A DNA stretch of 64,000 bases from an archaeon (GTDB taxonomy: Archaea > EX4484-52 > WAPT01), in contig JAPDKB010000007.1 of NCBI GenBank assembly GCA_029258795.1, positions 119,070 through 183,069 of the forward strand. Direction: 5' to 3'. The position numbers and the translations under genes are program-made. Each line of letters opens with the position of its first letter. Position 1 is the stretch's first letter. Shown piece after piece: positions 56,044 to 63,641 of this stretch. The notes beneath the pieces are model-generated. The model worked only from the letters and a program-made list of their open reading frames with translations, was not told the DNA's origin and searched no databases.

Positions 56044-56871
56044 TCACACAGGCAGACCGAGCCAGGAGAAAACTCCTATCATCTTCAGCCCCATGTAAAC
56101 CATGACCGCAATGAAAATCCATTTAAGCCCGTGAGGGTGTATTTTGTGCGCTAAATGCGCTCCAACCTGTGCCATTGGAATGCTCGTGCCTGCCAGCAAA
56201 ATCCACTGCAAAAGGTTGACATAGCCGATGGAGTAAGGAGGCAGGCCCTGCATGCCAAGCCCGTAAAGCATGTACGCTATCGCTCCTCCCAAGCTGGTAA
56301 AAACCATTACAGCCGTTGAGGTGGCAACAGCTTCATGCATGTGATAGTTCAGAAATATTACCATCAGGGGAACCATAAGCACGCCGCCGCCTATCCCTAT
56401 TAGCCCTGTAACAAAACCGAAAATCATGCCGAGCAAAACATAGGTTAAGGGGTTTGCGTGCGGCTCACCGTGAACTCTTATTGGATGAGCGGTCGCCATT
56501 CTGAGAGCGCCCAACAAAATTGCAGAGCCGAAAATAGTTTTGAGAATGTTTCCCGGCAAGTTGCTCGCAATCCAAGCTCCTGCAAAGGTGAAGGGAATGC
56601 TCGTTAAACCGAGAATTACTCCCTGCTTCCAGAGCACGGCGCTTTTTTTATGATGCCTTAAAGATCCGCTCAGCGCGGTAGGGAACACAACCAGCAGATT
56701 TGTTCCGAAGGCAACTCTTATAGCTATGGTCGGATCTATTCCCATAGCTGTAAGAATCCAGTACTGCACGGGAATCATTATGAAGCAGCCGCCAACCCCA
56801 AGCATTCCCGACACCAGGCCGACGAGAGCTCCTGTCAGCAGTAAAGCCAAGACGTACGTTAATGCTATCAT
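56044..56871 (-). CDS. TauE/SafE-family sulfite/organosulfur exporter-like protein
   Basis: A 275-aa membrane protein with about eight spans in two repeats, each with a Gly-rich signature: LVSGMLGVGGCFIMIPVQYWIL near residue 20 and MIFGFVTGLIGIGGGVLMVPLMVIF near residue 155. The family moves sulfite, sulfoacetate or other anions. Its ATG overlaps the stop of the ArsR-ferredoxin gene by four bases, so its expression is likely controlled by that protein. The true substrate may be an arsenic- or sulphur-related anion, which is inference from context. Confidence 0.88.
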   Translation of the reverse strand: MIALTYVLALLLTGALVGLVSGMLGVGGCFIMIPVQYWILTAMGIDPTIAIRVAFGTNLLVVFPTALSGSLRHHKKSAVLWKQGVILGLTSIPFTFAGAWIASNLPGNILKTIFGSAILLGALRMATAHPIRVHGEPHANPLTYVLLGMIFGFVTGLIGIGGGVLMVPLMVIFLNYHMHEAVATSTAVMVFTSLGGAIAYMLYGLGMQGLPPYSIGYVNLLQWILLAGTSIPMAQVGAHLAHKIHPHGLKWIFIAVMVYMGLKMIGVFSWLGLPV

Positions 56872-57446
56872 CTTTCATCACCTCCTTCCATCGAAAGCAT
56901 AACATTTTCTCTTGCTTTTGCTACAATACCGTATTTTTTCAGGAGCGATTGAACGAATTCTCTCCTGTTTTTCTGCGGGAACGAGATTGCCTCTGCAGGA
57001 CAGTAAACTCCGCAGTTATCACAGCCCACCATGCAGTTGTAGGGATTTCTGACCTCCGATTTGTTCTTCCGGGCGTCGAATTCGAAAACACCTCTTCCAC
57101 ATATTGCAACGCACATACCGCAACCGGTGCACTTCTCTTCATCGATTATCGGATACCATTCCATCTCTTTCCTGTCGATTCCCCACCACTTCGAAAAATC
57201 GGCCTTTGACAAAATTTTCCTAACTTTAGGATCCGCGAGCCTGTAATAAACACTCCGCCCCTCTCTTCTTGATTTAACAATTCCCAGATTCTCGAGCTTT
57301 GCAAGCTGGATCGAAACGGTCGGCTGGCTCCTCTTCGTAAGCGGAACAATCTCGCACACGCACTTTTCTCCGTCGAGAAGAGATTCAACAATCTTTAATC
57401 TGGTTTCATCGCTCAACGCTTTGAAGATTCTCAGCATTTCTTTCAT
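56868..57446 (-). CDS. ArsR-type regulator fused to a 2[4Fe-4S] ferredoxin domain
   Basis: Residues about 1-85 are an ArsR/SmtB winged helix (MLRIFKALSDETRLKIVESLLDGEKCVCEIVPLTKRSQPTVSIQLAKLENLGIVKSRREGRSVYYRL). It has the CVC pair in the position of the ArsR arsenite-binding ELCVCDL motif. A ferredoxin-like domain follows: IIDEEKCTGCGMCVAICGRGVF and YNCMVGCDNCGVYCPAEAISFP, enough for two clusters. A metal- or redox-sensing repressor is implied. A TATA box TTTATATATTTATG (57466-57480) is about 28 nt before ATG 57446, so the longer track start is rejected. It overlaps the exporter gene by ATGA. Confidence 0.88.
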   Translation of the reverse strand: MKEMLRIFKALSDETRLKIVESLLDGEKCVCEIVPLTKRSQPTVSIQLAKLENLGIVKSRREGRSVYYRLADPKVRKILSKADFSKWWGIDRKEMEWYPIIDEEKCTGCGMCVAICGRGVFEFDARKNKSEVRNPYNCMVGCDNCGVYCPAEAISFPQKNRREFVQSLLKKYGIVAKARENVMLSMEGGDER

Positions 57447-57640
57447 GTTGGACGTATTGATGAACATAAATATATAAAGTTTATGGCCCCGTGGAAACCC
57501 CGGAACTACCAGACAGAGAACATCTTGGAGTTCAAATTTTAGCAAAAACAGTTATGGAAGCACCTCGAAAATATGCGAAGCCCTGAGCACGGTGAACCGC
57601 GTATCCGCTGTTATGTGACATGACTTTCAACTTCTCGCTT

Positions 57641-59089
57641 CTAAATTCGTTGTTTTTTAACAAGAATACATCCGGGATCGGAAGCAAGGATATCTCCGGT
57701 GTAAGCATAAGCCCTTGCCCTGCAGCCACCGCAAACATATTTATACCGACATTCTCCGCAGCCGTTTTTGAGAAGTTCCCTGTTTCTCATCTTTTCCATA
57801 ATTTCCGAATTTTTCCACACGTTCTCAAATCCGTCCTCCAGCACGTTCCCGAGTTTGATGGGCATGAACACGCATGGCTGGATATCACCGTTATACTCGA
57901 TGGAACAGTAATTTCTTCCAGCCCCACATCCTCCGATAAAATCAGCGAGTGCCATGGCTCTTCCCTTCAGCTCCACGGCTGCAAAATGTGTTGGAGCTAT
58001 GCTTCCATCTTCACCCTCACTCACTCTTTCCAAGCTTATTCTTGCATAAGCGGGGCATGTGGAAAATACTTCCAGACCATTATCCTCCAGCAGTTTATCG
58101 TACAGGAAATTGAGAAGCTCCTCCCTCTGCTCTGGGGTTATATCCGTCTCTGCTATATCCCTGCCTCTTCTTGTCGGAACAAAATTAAACGCGATGAATC
58201 TGTGCACCCTCAGTTTTTGTGCCAGCTTGATCATTTCGGGTATGTTGTCGTAATTGTATTTTGTAACCGTGGTGGCGATGCCGGTGGTTATGCCCGCTTC
58301 CACACAGTGCCTGATACCCTCAACCGTTCTCTTCCATGCACCTTTAACGCCCCTGAACTCGTCATGAATCTCCGGGTTGGTGTGATCCAAACTTATCTCG
58401 ATGTAACCGACTCCTGCATCCTTCATCTTCTTCGCAAACTCCTTTGTTATCAGGGTTCCGTTTGATGCGACGCTCACATACATGCCCTTCCTGTGAATAT
58501 ACCTTGCGATTTCGAGAAAATCCTCCCTCACAGTAGGCTCTCCTCCGGAAAGGGCCACAGCGAGAACACCCGCCTCATCCAGCTGGTCCACCACTTCCTT
58601 TGCCTGCTCCGTGGTGAGCTCATCAGGAGCTGCCTTACCTGCATTGGCATAGCAGTGCTTGCATTTGAGGTTGCATCTGGTCGTGAAGTCCCAGACAACA
58701 AGAAATGGTGCCACCAGTTTTTGCGGTTTTGTTACGCCGTATTCCGCTATGCTCTTTAGAACAAGGCTCAGCCCTCTCCTCGGAACAGGGTCTTTGAAAT
58801 AATTCACAAAATCTTCTTTTCTGCCGCCGAAAACCCCGGCACCTTTGTCGATCGCTTTGCCGACCACGAAGGCGTTTATTCTTTCTCCGATCCCTCTCGG
58901 ACTTCTTATGCCGCAGTAGATCTCCAGAGCGCTGTCAAGCCGGCCTTTGCTTGTGAAATGTCTGAGCAAACACCGAGAGACGGGATTTTCAAATATTCTT
59001 TTCAGCGAGATGATCGCATCCGAAGTCCTGTTTTTCTCCTTTTCTTTTTTCATTGACCCTTCGCCCGAGATTTTTGTGAATCGATACAT
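57641..59089 (-). CDS. Radical SAM/SPASM-domain protein
   Basis: About 482 aa. An N-terminal helical region of about 125 residues precedes the radical SAM core with WDFTTRCNLKCKHCYANAG (CxxxCxxC), ALSGGEPTVREDF, SVASNGTLIT and IEISLDHTNPEIHDEFRG. The C-terminal SPASM part carries CGAGRNYCSIEYNGDIQPCVFMPIKLGNV and LLKNGCGECRYKYVCGGCRARAYAYTG...PGC for auxiliary clusters. Similar enzymes act in haem (AhbC/AhbD) and peptide modification; the substrate here is unknown. A TATA GTATAAATAAAT near 59110 supports ATG 59089 or a start just inside (59053). It lies about 195 bp upstream of the ArsR gene, same strand. Confidence 0.87.
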   Translation of the reverse strand: MYRFTKISGEGSMKKEKEKNRTSDAIISLKRIFENPVSRCLLRHFTSKGRLDSALEIYCGIRSPRGIGERINAFVVGKAIDKGAGVFGGRKEDFVNYFKDPVPRRGLSLVLKSIAEYGVTKPQKLVAPFLVVWDFTTRCNLKCKHCYANAGKAAPDELTTEQAKEVVDQLDEAGVLAVALSGGEPTVREDFLEIARYIHRKGMYVSVASNGTLITKEFAKKMKDAGVGYIEISLDHTNPEIHDEFRGVKGAWKRTVEGIRHCVEAGITTGIATTVTKYNYDNIPEMIKLAQKLRVHRFIAFNFVPTRRGRDIAETDITPEQREELLNFLYDKLLEDNGLEVFSTCPAYARISLERVSEGEDGSIAPTHFAAVELKGRAMALADFIGGCGAGRNYCSIEYNGDIQPCVFMPIKLGNVLEDGFENVWKNSEIMEKMRNRELLKNGCGECRYKYVCGGCRARAYAYTGDILASDPGCILVKKQRI

Positions 59090-59092
59090 CAA

Positions 59093-59331
59093 TCTGCTAT
59101 TTATTTATACCCATCAATAAAATTTTAAAAATCTTTTAGACCGTGACGCGAAATGACAAATAACTTTCTGTGTTCTAAACTCACAACAATTAATAGGGAG
59201 AATCGATAAAAAACGCGCCATAACCCTTAATCCCTGATGTTTGTGTGGTGCAAGCCCTTAATGCTCACCATCCAGCGGATTCAACGGCGAGTCAAACCTT
59301 TTTAAACCTTCCAAACCAAATCCATTTTTAG
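59093..59331. other. Intergenic, no gene seen
   Basis: AT-rich promoter region of the radical SAM gene on the minus side and, near 59298-59306, a TTTTTAAACC box for the plus-strand transcript. No ORF, tRNA or repeat recognised. Confidence 0.5.
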
Positions 59332-59359
59332 GCCAAGGGATGATTTCATCAGCCTTGGC
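59332..59359 (+). promoter_or_regulatory. Leader hairpin before membrane protein gene
   Basis: GCCAAGG (59332-59338) pairs with CCTTGGC (59353-59359), and the inner ATGA/TCAT extends the stem with a small bulge. It begins about 30 nt after the TTTTTAAA box, so it would form the very 5' end of the transcript leading to the gene at 59438. Confidence 0.4.
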
Positions 59360-59437
59360 TGAAGGATGATGCATGATGGGCGGAATGACCTTGGCTTTTC
59401 AATCTTAATCGCATCTTGTTCTGATGGGGTGAATGGA

Positions 59438-59980
59438 TTGAGCAGGAGAAGACCGAGAAAAAAGCGCGGGAGATTAAACAGCGTTATTGAAAGTTTTGCT
59501 TTGCTTGTGTTGCTCGTTGCTGCCATGGCCTATCTGGAGGAAGTGGTGCTCATCACAACTCTCATTTTTCTGGCGGCAATCTCGCGAGCATATCTGCGAT
59601 TCCTGCCATTGCCCGTGGGCTTTGATCTCGTGCTTCTTGCAGCTTATGTTACCTATCTCAAATTTGGCGCGCTTGCAGGAATGGTGCTTGGGTGTGTGGC
59701 TCTGGGGCTAAGCATAGTGGTGGCTGGCGAGCAAATGGAGCGCAGAATTCCGAGCTTCATTGCGCTCATTCTTGCACTGGCGGTGCTACACGCGATGCAC
59801 TACGAGAGCACGACAGGGATAGCGGGAGCGTTCTTTGCCTTCATTTTCAACTGCTTTGCCATGCCCACCTATCTTTTCCTTGGCGCGAGAAAGGAGAATG
59901 TGCTGGTCTTTGCAGTCACCCACATCCTGCTGAACTACTTCATCTTTTCAGCTTTTCTCCCCTTCTTTCTCAAATTCTAA
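59438..59980 (+). CDS. Polytopic membrane protein, paralogue of 10704-11453
   Basis: About 180 aa: a basic start (SRRRPRKKRGRLNS) and about six membrane segments (FALLVLLVAAMAYLEEVV, LITTLIFLAAISRAYL, PVGFDLVLLAAYVTYL, AGMVLGCVALGLSIVVA, SFIALILALAVLHAM, late VTHILLNYFIFSAFLPFF). The order and motifs (IFLAAIS, LPVGFDL) match the membrane half of the 10704 protein. The start is uncertain: TTG 59438 follows GGGGTGA by five bases, while the track start is ATG 59366. Its end overlaps the convergent methyltransferase gene by 33 bases. Confidence 0.6.
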   Translation: MSRRRPRKKRGRLNSVIESFALLVLLVAAMAYLEEVVLITTLIFLAAISRAYLRFLPLPVGFDLVLLAAYVTYLKFGALAGMVLGCVALGLSIVVAGEQMERRIPSFIALILALAVLHAMHYESTTGIAGAFFAFIFNCFAMPTYLFLGARKENVLVFAVTHILLNYFIFSAFLPFFLKF

Positions 59981-60604
59981 CCAGATGTTGTCGTTGCTCT
60001 CCCAGACTCTGAAGTTTGTGATGCCTGCCTTTTCTGCAAGCTGCTCAAGCTCTTGCCTGTCGAAGATGTGGTAGTAGAGATCGCGCTTCTTCCCCCATGT
60101 AATGACAGCATCCTTAACCTCAGCAGGTAATTTCGCAAGCTTTCTCGCGCTCCTGCTCCAGACGGAAAGCAGGGCTTTGCCTCCCTGCTTCAGCACTCTC
60201 ATGAGCTCGAGAAGCAGCTTGACTCTGCTCTCTTCATCCGGAATGTGGTGAAGCACAGCAATACATATCGCAACATCGAACGTGTGGCTTCTGAATGGCA
60301 TCATGCGTGCGTCAGCAATCAGAAAATTGCAGGCACGCAAAGGTTCTTTAGTTTTTGCAAGTTTTATCAGATTTCTTGCAATATCAAAGCCGATACAGCA
60401 CGATCCAAGCTCTGCCGCTATTTTCATGTGCCTGCCATTCCCGCAGCCCGCATCCAGAAATTTTGTGCCACTTCTGACGTTCTTCCTTATGAAATCCTCC
60501 ACCTCCTGCCAGCACTTCTGCCTTGTTCTGTCGAAATCAGAAGCTATGGTGTCGTAAGCTTCCCTTACGTGAATTCTGAAGATTCTTTCCGCGCTTTTCT
60601 GCAT
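59948..60604 (-). CDS. Trm9-like SAM-dependent methyltransferase
   Basis: A 218-aa class I methyltransferase. The N-terminus YDTIASDFDRTRQKCWQEVEDFIRK is the Trm9/ABH8-type entry motif, followed by FLDAGCGNGRHMKIAAELG (motif I) near residue 48, IGFDIARNLIKLA, IADARMMPFRSHTFDVAICIAVLHHI and LMRVLKQGGKALLSVW. Eukaryotic Trm9 methylates cm5U34 formed after Elp3 action; Elp3 is also encoded in this window. A wobble-uridine role is therefore likely but unproven. A TATA-like TTTTAATTTG lies about 26 nt before the ATG. Confidence 0.82.
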   Translation of the reverse strand: MQKSAERIFRIHVREAYDTIASDFDRTRQKCWQEVEDFIRKNVRSGTKFLDAGCGNGRHMKIAAELGSCCIGFDIARNLIKLAKTKEPLRACNFLIADARMMPFRSHTFDVAICIAVLHHIPDEESRVKLLLELMRVLKQGGKALLSVWSRSARKLAKLPAEVKDAVITWGKKRDLYYHIFDRQELEQLAEKAGITNFRVWESNDNIWLEFEKEGEKS

Positions 60605-60658
60605 GCATTTAAATTTTTGCTCTTCAAATTAAAAGCTTAGCATGTGCAGGGTGAGCTC

Positions 60659-61129
60659 ATGGAAGAGGGGGAATGCGAGCTTTGCGGGAGATTTGGCAAG
60701 CTTGTTGAGATTGAGATCGAGGGAAGCACGCTTCTTGTTTGCGAGAGATGCGCTGCTTTTGGTGAAAAACCGAAGCAAACTGGTTTGAAGTCAGCTCAAA
60801 AACCTGCTGTTTCTGAGCGGGAGATTGTGGAGGAAGTTGTTGAGAACTATGGCGAAAGGATCAGAAAGGCGAGAGAAGCAAAGGGTATGACTCAGGAAGA
60901 GCTGGCTGCAAAATTACAGATAAGGGCCAGCTTGCTTGCGAAGATAGAAAGGGAGGAGATGATGCCGGAGATCCCGCTGGCAAGAAAGCTTGAAAGAGCG
61001 CTGGGAATCAAACTGGTGGAACGTGTTGGTGAAGGTGGTGTGGAAGGTGAAGCTGAAAGTAAGGACAAAAACAGCTACTCCATGACACTCGGAGATCTCA
61101 TAAAACTCAAGAAAATGGACAGGGAATGA
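60659..61129 (+). CDS. mbf1: Multiprotein bridging factor 1 (MBF1) homologue
   Basis: Archaeal MBF1: an N-terminal zinc ribbon (CELCGRFGKLVEIEIEGSTLLVCERCAAFG) and a C-terminal Cro-type HTH (VENYGERIRKAREAKGMTQEELAAKLQIRASLLAKIEREEMMPEIPLARKLERALGIKLVE). In Sulfolobus the homologue binds ribosomes; in eukaryotes it bridges TBP and activators. The track start is GTG 60644; ATG 60659 is preferred since GGGTGA lies just upstream. It is divergent from the Trm9-like gene. Confidence 0.93.
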   Translation: MEEGECELCGRFGKLVEIEIEGSTLLVCERCAAFGEKPKQTGLKSAQKPAVSEREIVEEVVENYGERIRKAREAKGMTQEELAAKLQIRASLLAKIEREEMMPEIPLARKLERALGIKLVERVGEGGVEGEAESKDKNSYSMTLGDLIKLKKMDRE

Positions 61130-61141
61130 AAAATTACATGG

Positions 61142-61435
61142 TCACTCCAGCTCAATTCTTATGCCTCTGTACTTTCTGGCCACGAAGTTGTAGATGAGAG
61201 CAACGATGTAAGCAACAACAAACCCTATGGAGAAGTAAAGCAGAGGTAAAGTAATCACAACCATGCTTCTTCCGAAAAGCTGGGCGGTCTTGCTGACATA
61301 AGGCACAATATAAAGTATTCCTTCAATTCCGGCGAGGAGCATGAGCGATGCAAGGAATGCCAGAATTCCGAGCACTATTCCTGTCACAATTGCAAGGCTG
61401 AAAGCATCTACCTTCTTTATTTCCTTGTACCGCAT
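61142..61435 (-). CDS. Small membrane protein, unknown
   Basis: A 97-aa protein with two strong hydrophobic segments (FSLAIVTGIVLGILAFLASLMLLAGIEGILYIV, about residues 12-44, and SMVVITLPLLYFSIGFVVAYIVALIYNFVA, about 57-86), a charged start (MRYKEIKKVDA) and a basic end. The topology recalls small archaeal proteins with a DUF3566-like layout, but that is a weak impression. It is divergent from the Nudix gene and convergent with mbf1. Confidence 0.6.
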   Translation of the reverse strand: MRYKEIKKVDAFSLAIVTGIVLGILAFLASLMLLAGIEGILYIVPYVSKTAQLFGRSMVVITLPLLYFSIGFVVAYIVALIYNFVARKYRGIRIELE

Positions 61436-61517
61436 CGATTTTAAGTTGTGTGGGAAAGAATAAATATCTTTGTTTTTGGATTAAACTCCGTGAAAGGTAC
61501 AAAACGGTGAAAACTCG

Positions 61518-61991
61518 ATGACCTCCATAAAATTCGGCGTCAAAGGTGTGGTTTTCGATGTGGTGGATGGTAAGGTAGTTTATCTTCTCCTTCATCGCAT
61601 CCTCAACTGGGAGGGGTGGGAGTTTCCGAAAGGCGGGATGGAAGAAGGAGAGGATGTTTTACAAGCTTTAGTGCGGGAGATTGAGGAGGAGACGGGTCTG
61701 GAGGACGTGAAAGTTATCACAGAGCTCCATCCGGTTGAGTGGAAGACCGAGGATGGTAGGATTTACCGTTACAGACAGTTTCTTGTCAGAGCCGACTCTA
61801 GCCAGAGAATCAAACTGCAGGAAGAGCCCGTCAGAGAGCACGATGATTACAGGTGGACAAGTTATGAAAATGCTCAGAAACTGCTCACATGGGAGAACGA
61901 CAGAGAAACTTTAAAGGTTGCACACCAACTTATCATGGAAATGCTTAAGAAGGGTGAGCTTGAAAATGAGCAGAAGAAAGGAGGAAAGTGA
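61518..61991 (+). CDS. Nudix hydrolase, Ap4A-hydrolase-like
   Basis: A 157-aa Nudix protein. FGVKGVVFDVVDGKVVYLLLHRILNWEGWEFPKGGMEEGEDVLQALVREIEEETGLEDVKV contains a complete Nudix box (GX5EX7REXXEEXGX) near residues 40-62. The W-x-F-P-K-G lead-in and later YRQFLVRADS fit dinucleoside polyphosphate (Ap4A) hydrolases. It overlaps the LysRS gene by 26 bases. That is striking because lysyl-tRNA synthetases are known producers of Ap4A; whether class I LysRS makes it here is unknown. Confidence 0.88.
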   Translation: MTSIKFGVKGVVFDVVDGKVVYLLLHRILNWEGWEFPKGGMEEGEDVLQALVREIEEETGLEDVKVITELHPVEWKTEDGRIYRYRQFLVRADSSQRIKLQEEPVREHDDYRWTSYENAQKLLTWENDRETLKVAHQLIMEMLKKGELENEQKKGGK

Positions 61992-63606
61992 AGCTCTTTT
62001 CTGGGCTGACGCGATAGCGAGAGAGATAGTTACGAGAAAAAAGTACAGGTATGTGGATAAGGAGATAGAATTACCCAAAAAGCTGGTGGTGAAGACATCA
62101 GCATCCATTTCGGGAGTGCTGCACATAGGCAGGCTCAGCGATACCGTGAGGGGAGAGGCGGTTGTCCGCGCTTTAAGGGATGCTGGCTACGATGCTGAAT
62201 TGATATGGGTCGCCGAAGACATGGATCCGCTGCGCAAGATTCCGGAAGGTGTGCCGAAAGAGTATGAGGAGTATATAGGCATGCCGGTAAGTGATATTCC
62301 TGATCCTTGGGGGTGTCATGATAGCTACGCGGAGCACCACAAGCTCAACTATTTTGAAACGCTGGACGAGTTTGTTGGGGTGGAGATGCCGAAATATTCC
62401 ATGAGGGAGGAGTACAGAAAGGGTAACTTCAATCCCTTCATAAAGATGCTGATGGAGAAAGTGGAGCTTGTCAAAGAAATTCAAAACAAGTACCGCACCA
62501 ATCCTTTGCCTGCTGGCTGGAGTCCTTGGGTACCCATCTGTGAGAACTGCGGCAAGATAATAACTCCTCGCGTTATAGGAATTGAGGATGGTAAGGTGCA
62601 TTACATTTGTCAGGACTACAGCTTTGAGAAGTACACTGCCAAAGGGTGTGGGTATGAAGGCTATGCTGATCCCATGAGCGGGAACGGAAAGCTGATGTGG
62701 AAGAGCGAGTGGGCAGCTCAGTGGGCAAGATGGAAGGTTGTTGCAGAGGGAGCCGGTAAGGAATATCAGGTGCCATCCAGCGCTTTCTGGGTGAATGCTG
62801 AGATAGTGGAGAGAGTGCTTGACTTTCCCTCTCCTGTGCCCATATTCTACGAGCACATCATGATAGATGGACAGAAGATGTCCGCCTCTCTCGGCAACGT
62901 TATCTATCCGCGGGACTGGCTGGAGGTTGCGAGGCCTGAAGTGTTGCGATACTTCTACTGCAAGAAGCTTATGAAGACCAGAAGCTTCTCGTGGCGTTTG
63001 CTCCCTAACCTGTATGATGAGTTCGACTGGGTTGCGAGAATCTATCACAACATGGAGAAGGTGGATAATGAAAGGGAGGAAAAACACTTGAAAAGGCTTT
63101 ACGAGATGTCGATGGTAAGAGATGTTCTCCCTGTTGTGCCATTATCTTACAGTCACGCAGCTATGATAGCTCAGCTATTCAGAAACGAGAATGATGTTAT
63201 CAGAGCATTGCAGAGAACAGGACATTATGATGAAAGCATGAAAGATCTCATTCTAGAAAGGGTAAAGCACGCAGGAAGGTGGGTGAGGAAGTACGCCCCT
63301 CCCGAATACAGGTTTGAGGTGCAGGAGAGGGTTAAGGATGAAATCAAAGCCATGCTTGAAGGGAAGGAAAGGGATGCGATGGTTGAGCTTGCCGAGCTTC
63401 TGAAGAGCGGAAAAAGCTGGAACGAAGAGGAGCTCAAAAACACGTTTGCCGAGATCATGGAGAAGCACGGGCTTGATGCGAAGAGATTCTTCAGAGCGTT
63501 TTATCTATGCGTGCTCGGAAAGGAAAGAGGGCCGAGGGCCACGACTTTGATCATGAGCTTAACGCCCAAAAAAGTCGCTTCCATTCTTTCGAGCTTGAAG
63601 GAATAA
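61966..63606 (+). CDS. lysS: Lysyl-tRNA synthetase, class I
   Basis: Class I LysRS, the archaeal-type enzyme unrelated to class II LysRS. The 546-aa product has the HIGH equivalent SGVLHIGRLSD near residue 40, WVAEDMDPLRKIPEG, ICENCGKIITPRVIG and the KMSKS equivalent DGQKMSASLGNVIYP near residue 305. The alpha-helix-cage C-terminal domain follows. ATG 61966 (MSRRKEESEALFWAD) comes after AGGGTGAG; the 16 extra track residues are not needed. It is translationally overlapped with the Nudix gene. Confidence 0.96.
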   Translation: MSRRKEESEALFWADAIAREIVTRKKYRYVDKEIELPKKLVVKTSASISGVLHIGRLSDTVRGEAVVRALRDAGYDAELIWVAEDMDPLRKIPEGVPKEYEEYIGMPVSDIPDPWGCHDSYAEHHKLNYFETLDEFVGVEMPKYSMREEYRKGNFNPFIKMLMEKVELVKEIQNKYRTNPLPAGWSPWVPICENCGKIITPRVIGIEDGKVHYICQDYSFEKYTAKGCGYEGYADPMSGNGKLMWKSEWAAQWARWKVVAEGAGKEYQVPSSAFWVNAEIVERVLDFPSPVPIFYEHIMIDGQKMSASLGNVIYPRDWLEVARPEVLRYFYCKKLMKTRSFSWRLLPNLYDEFDWVARIYHNMEKVDNEREEKHLKRLYEMSMVRDVLPVVPLSYSHAAMIAQLFRNENDVIRALQRTGHYDESMKDLILERVKHAGRWVRKYAPPEYRFEVQERVKDEIKAMLEGKERDAMVELAELLKSGKSWNEEELKNTFAEIMEKHGLDAKRFFRAFYLCVLGKERGPRATTLIMSLTPKKVASILSSLKE

Positions 63607-63641
63607 AACATAGTTGTTAAAAATGGGAGATATAGAGTCAA

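Noticed and set aside
57640-58465. Long plus-strand ORF 57620-58465 (281 codons).
   Set aside because: It is antisense to the radical SAM/SPASM gene, whose motifs and promoter are clear.
59338-59424. C/D-box-like pieces (GATGATT, CTGA, ATGATGC, CTGA) suggesting a guide RNA.
   Set aside because: The second guide spacing is about 50 nt instead of about 12, and the C box is imperfect. The leader hairpin explains the region better.
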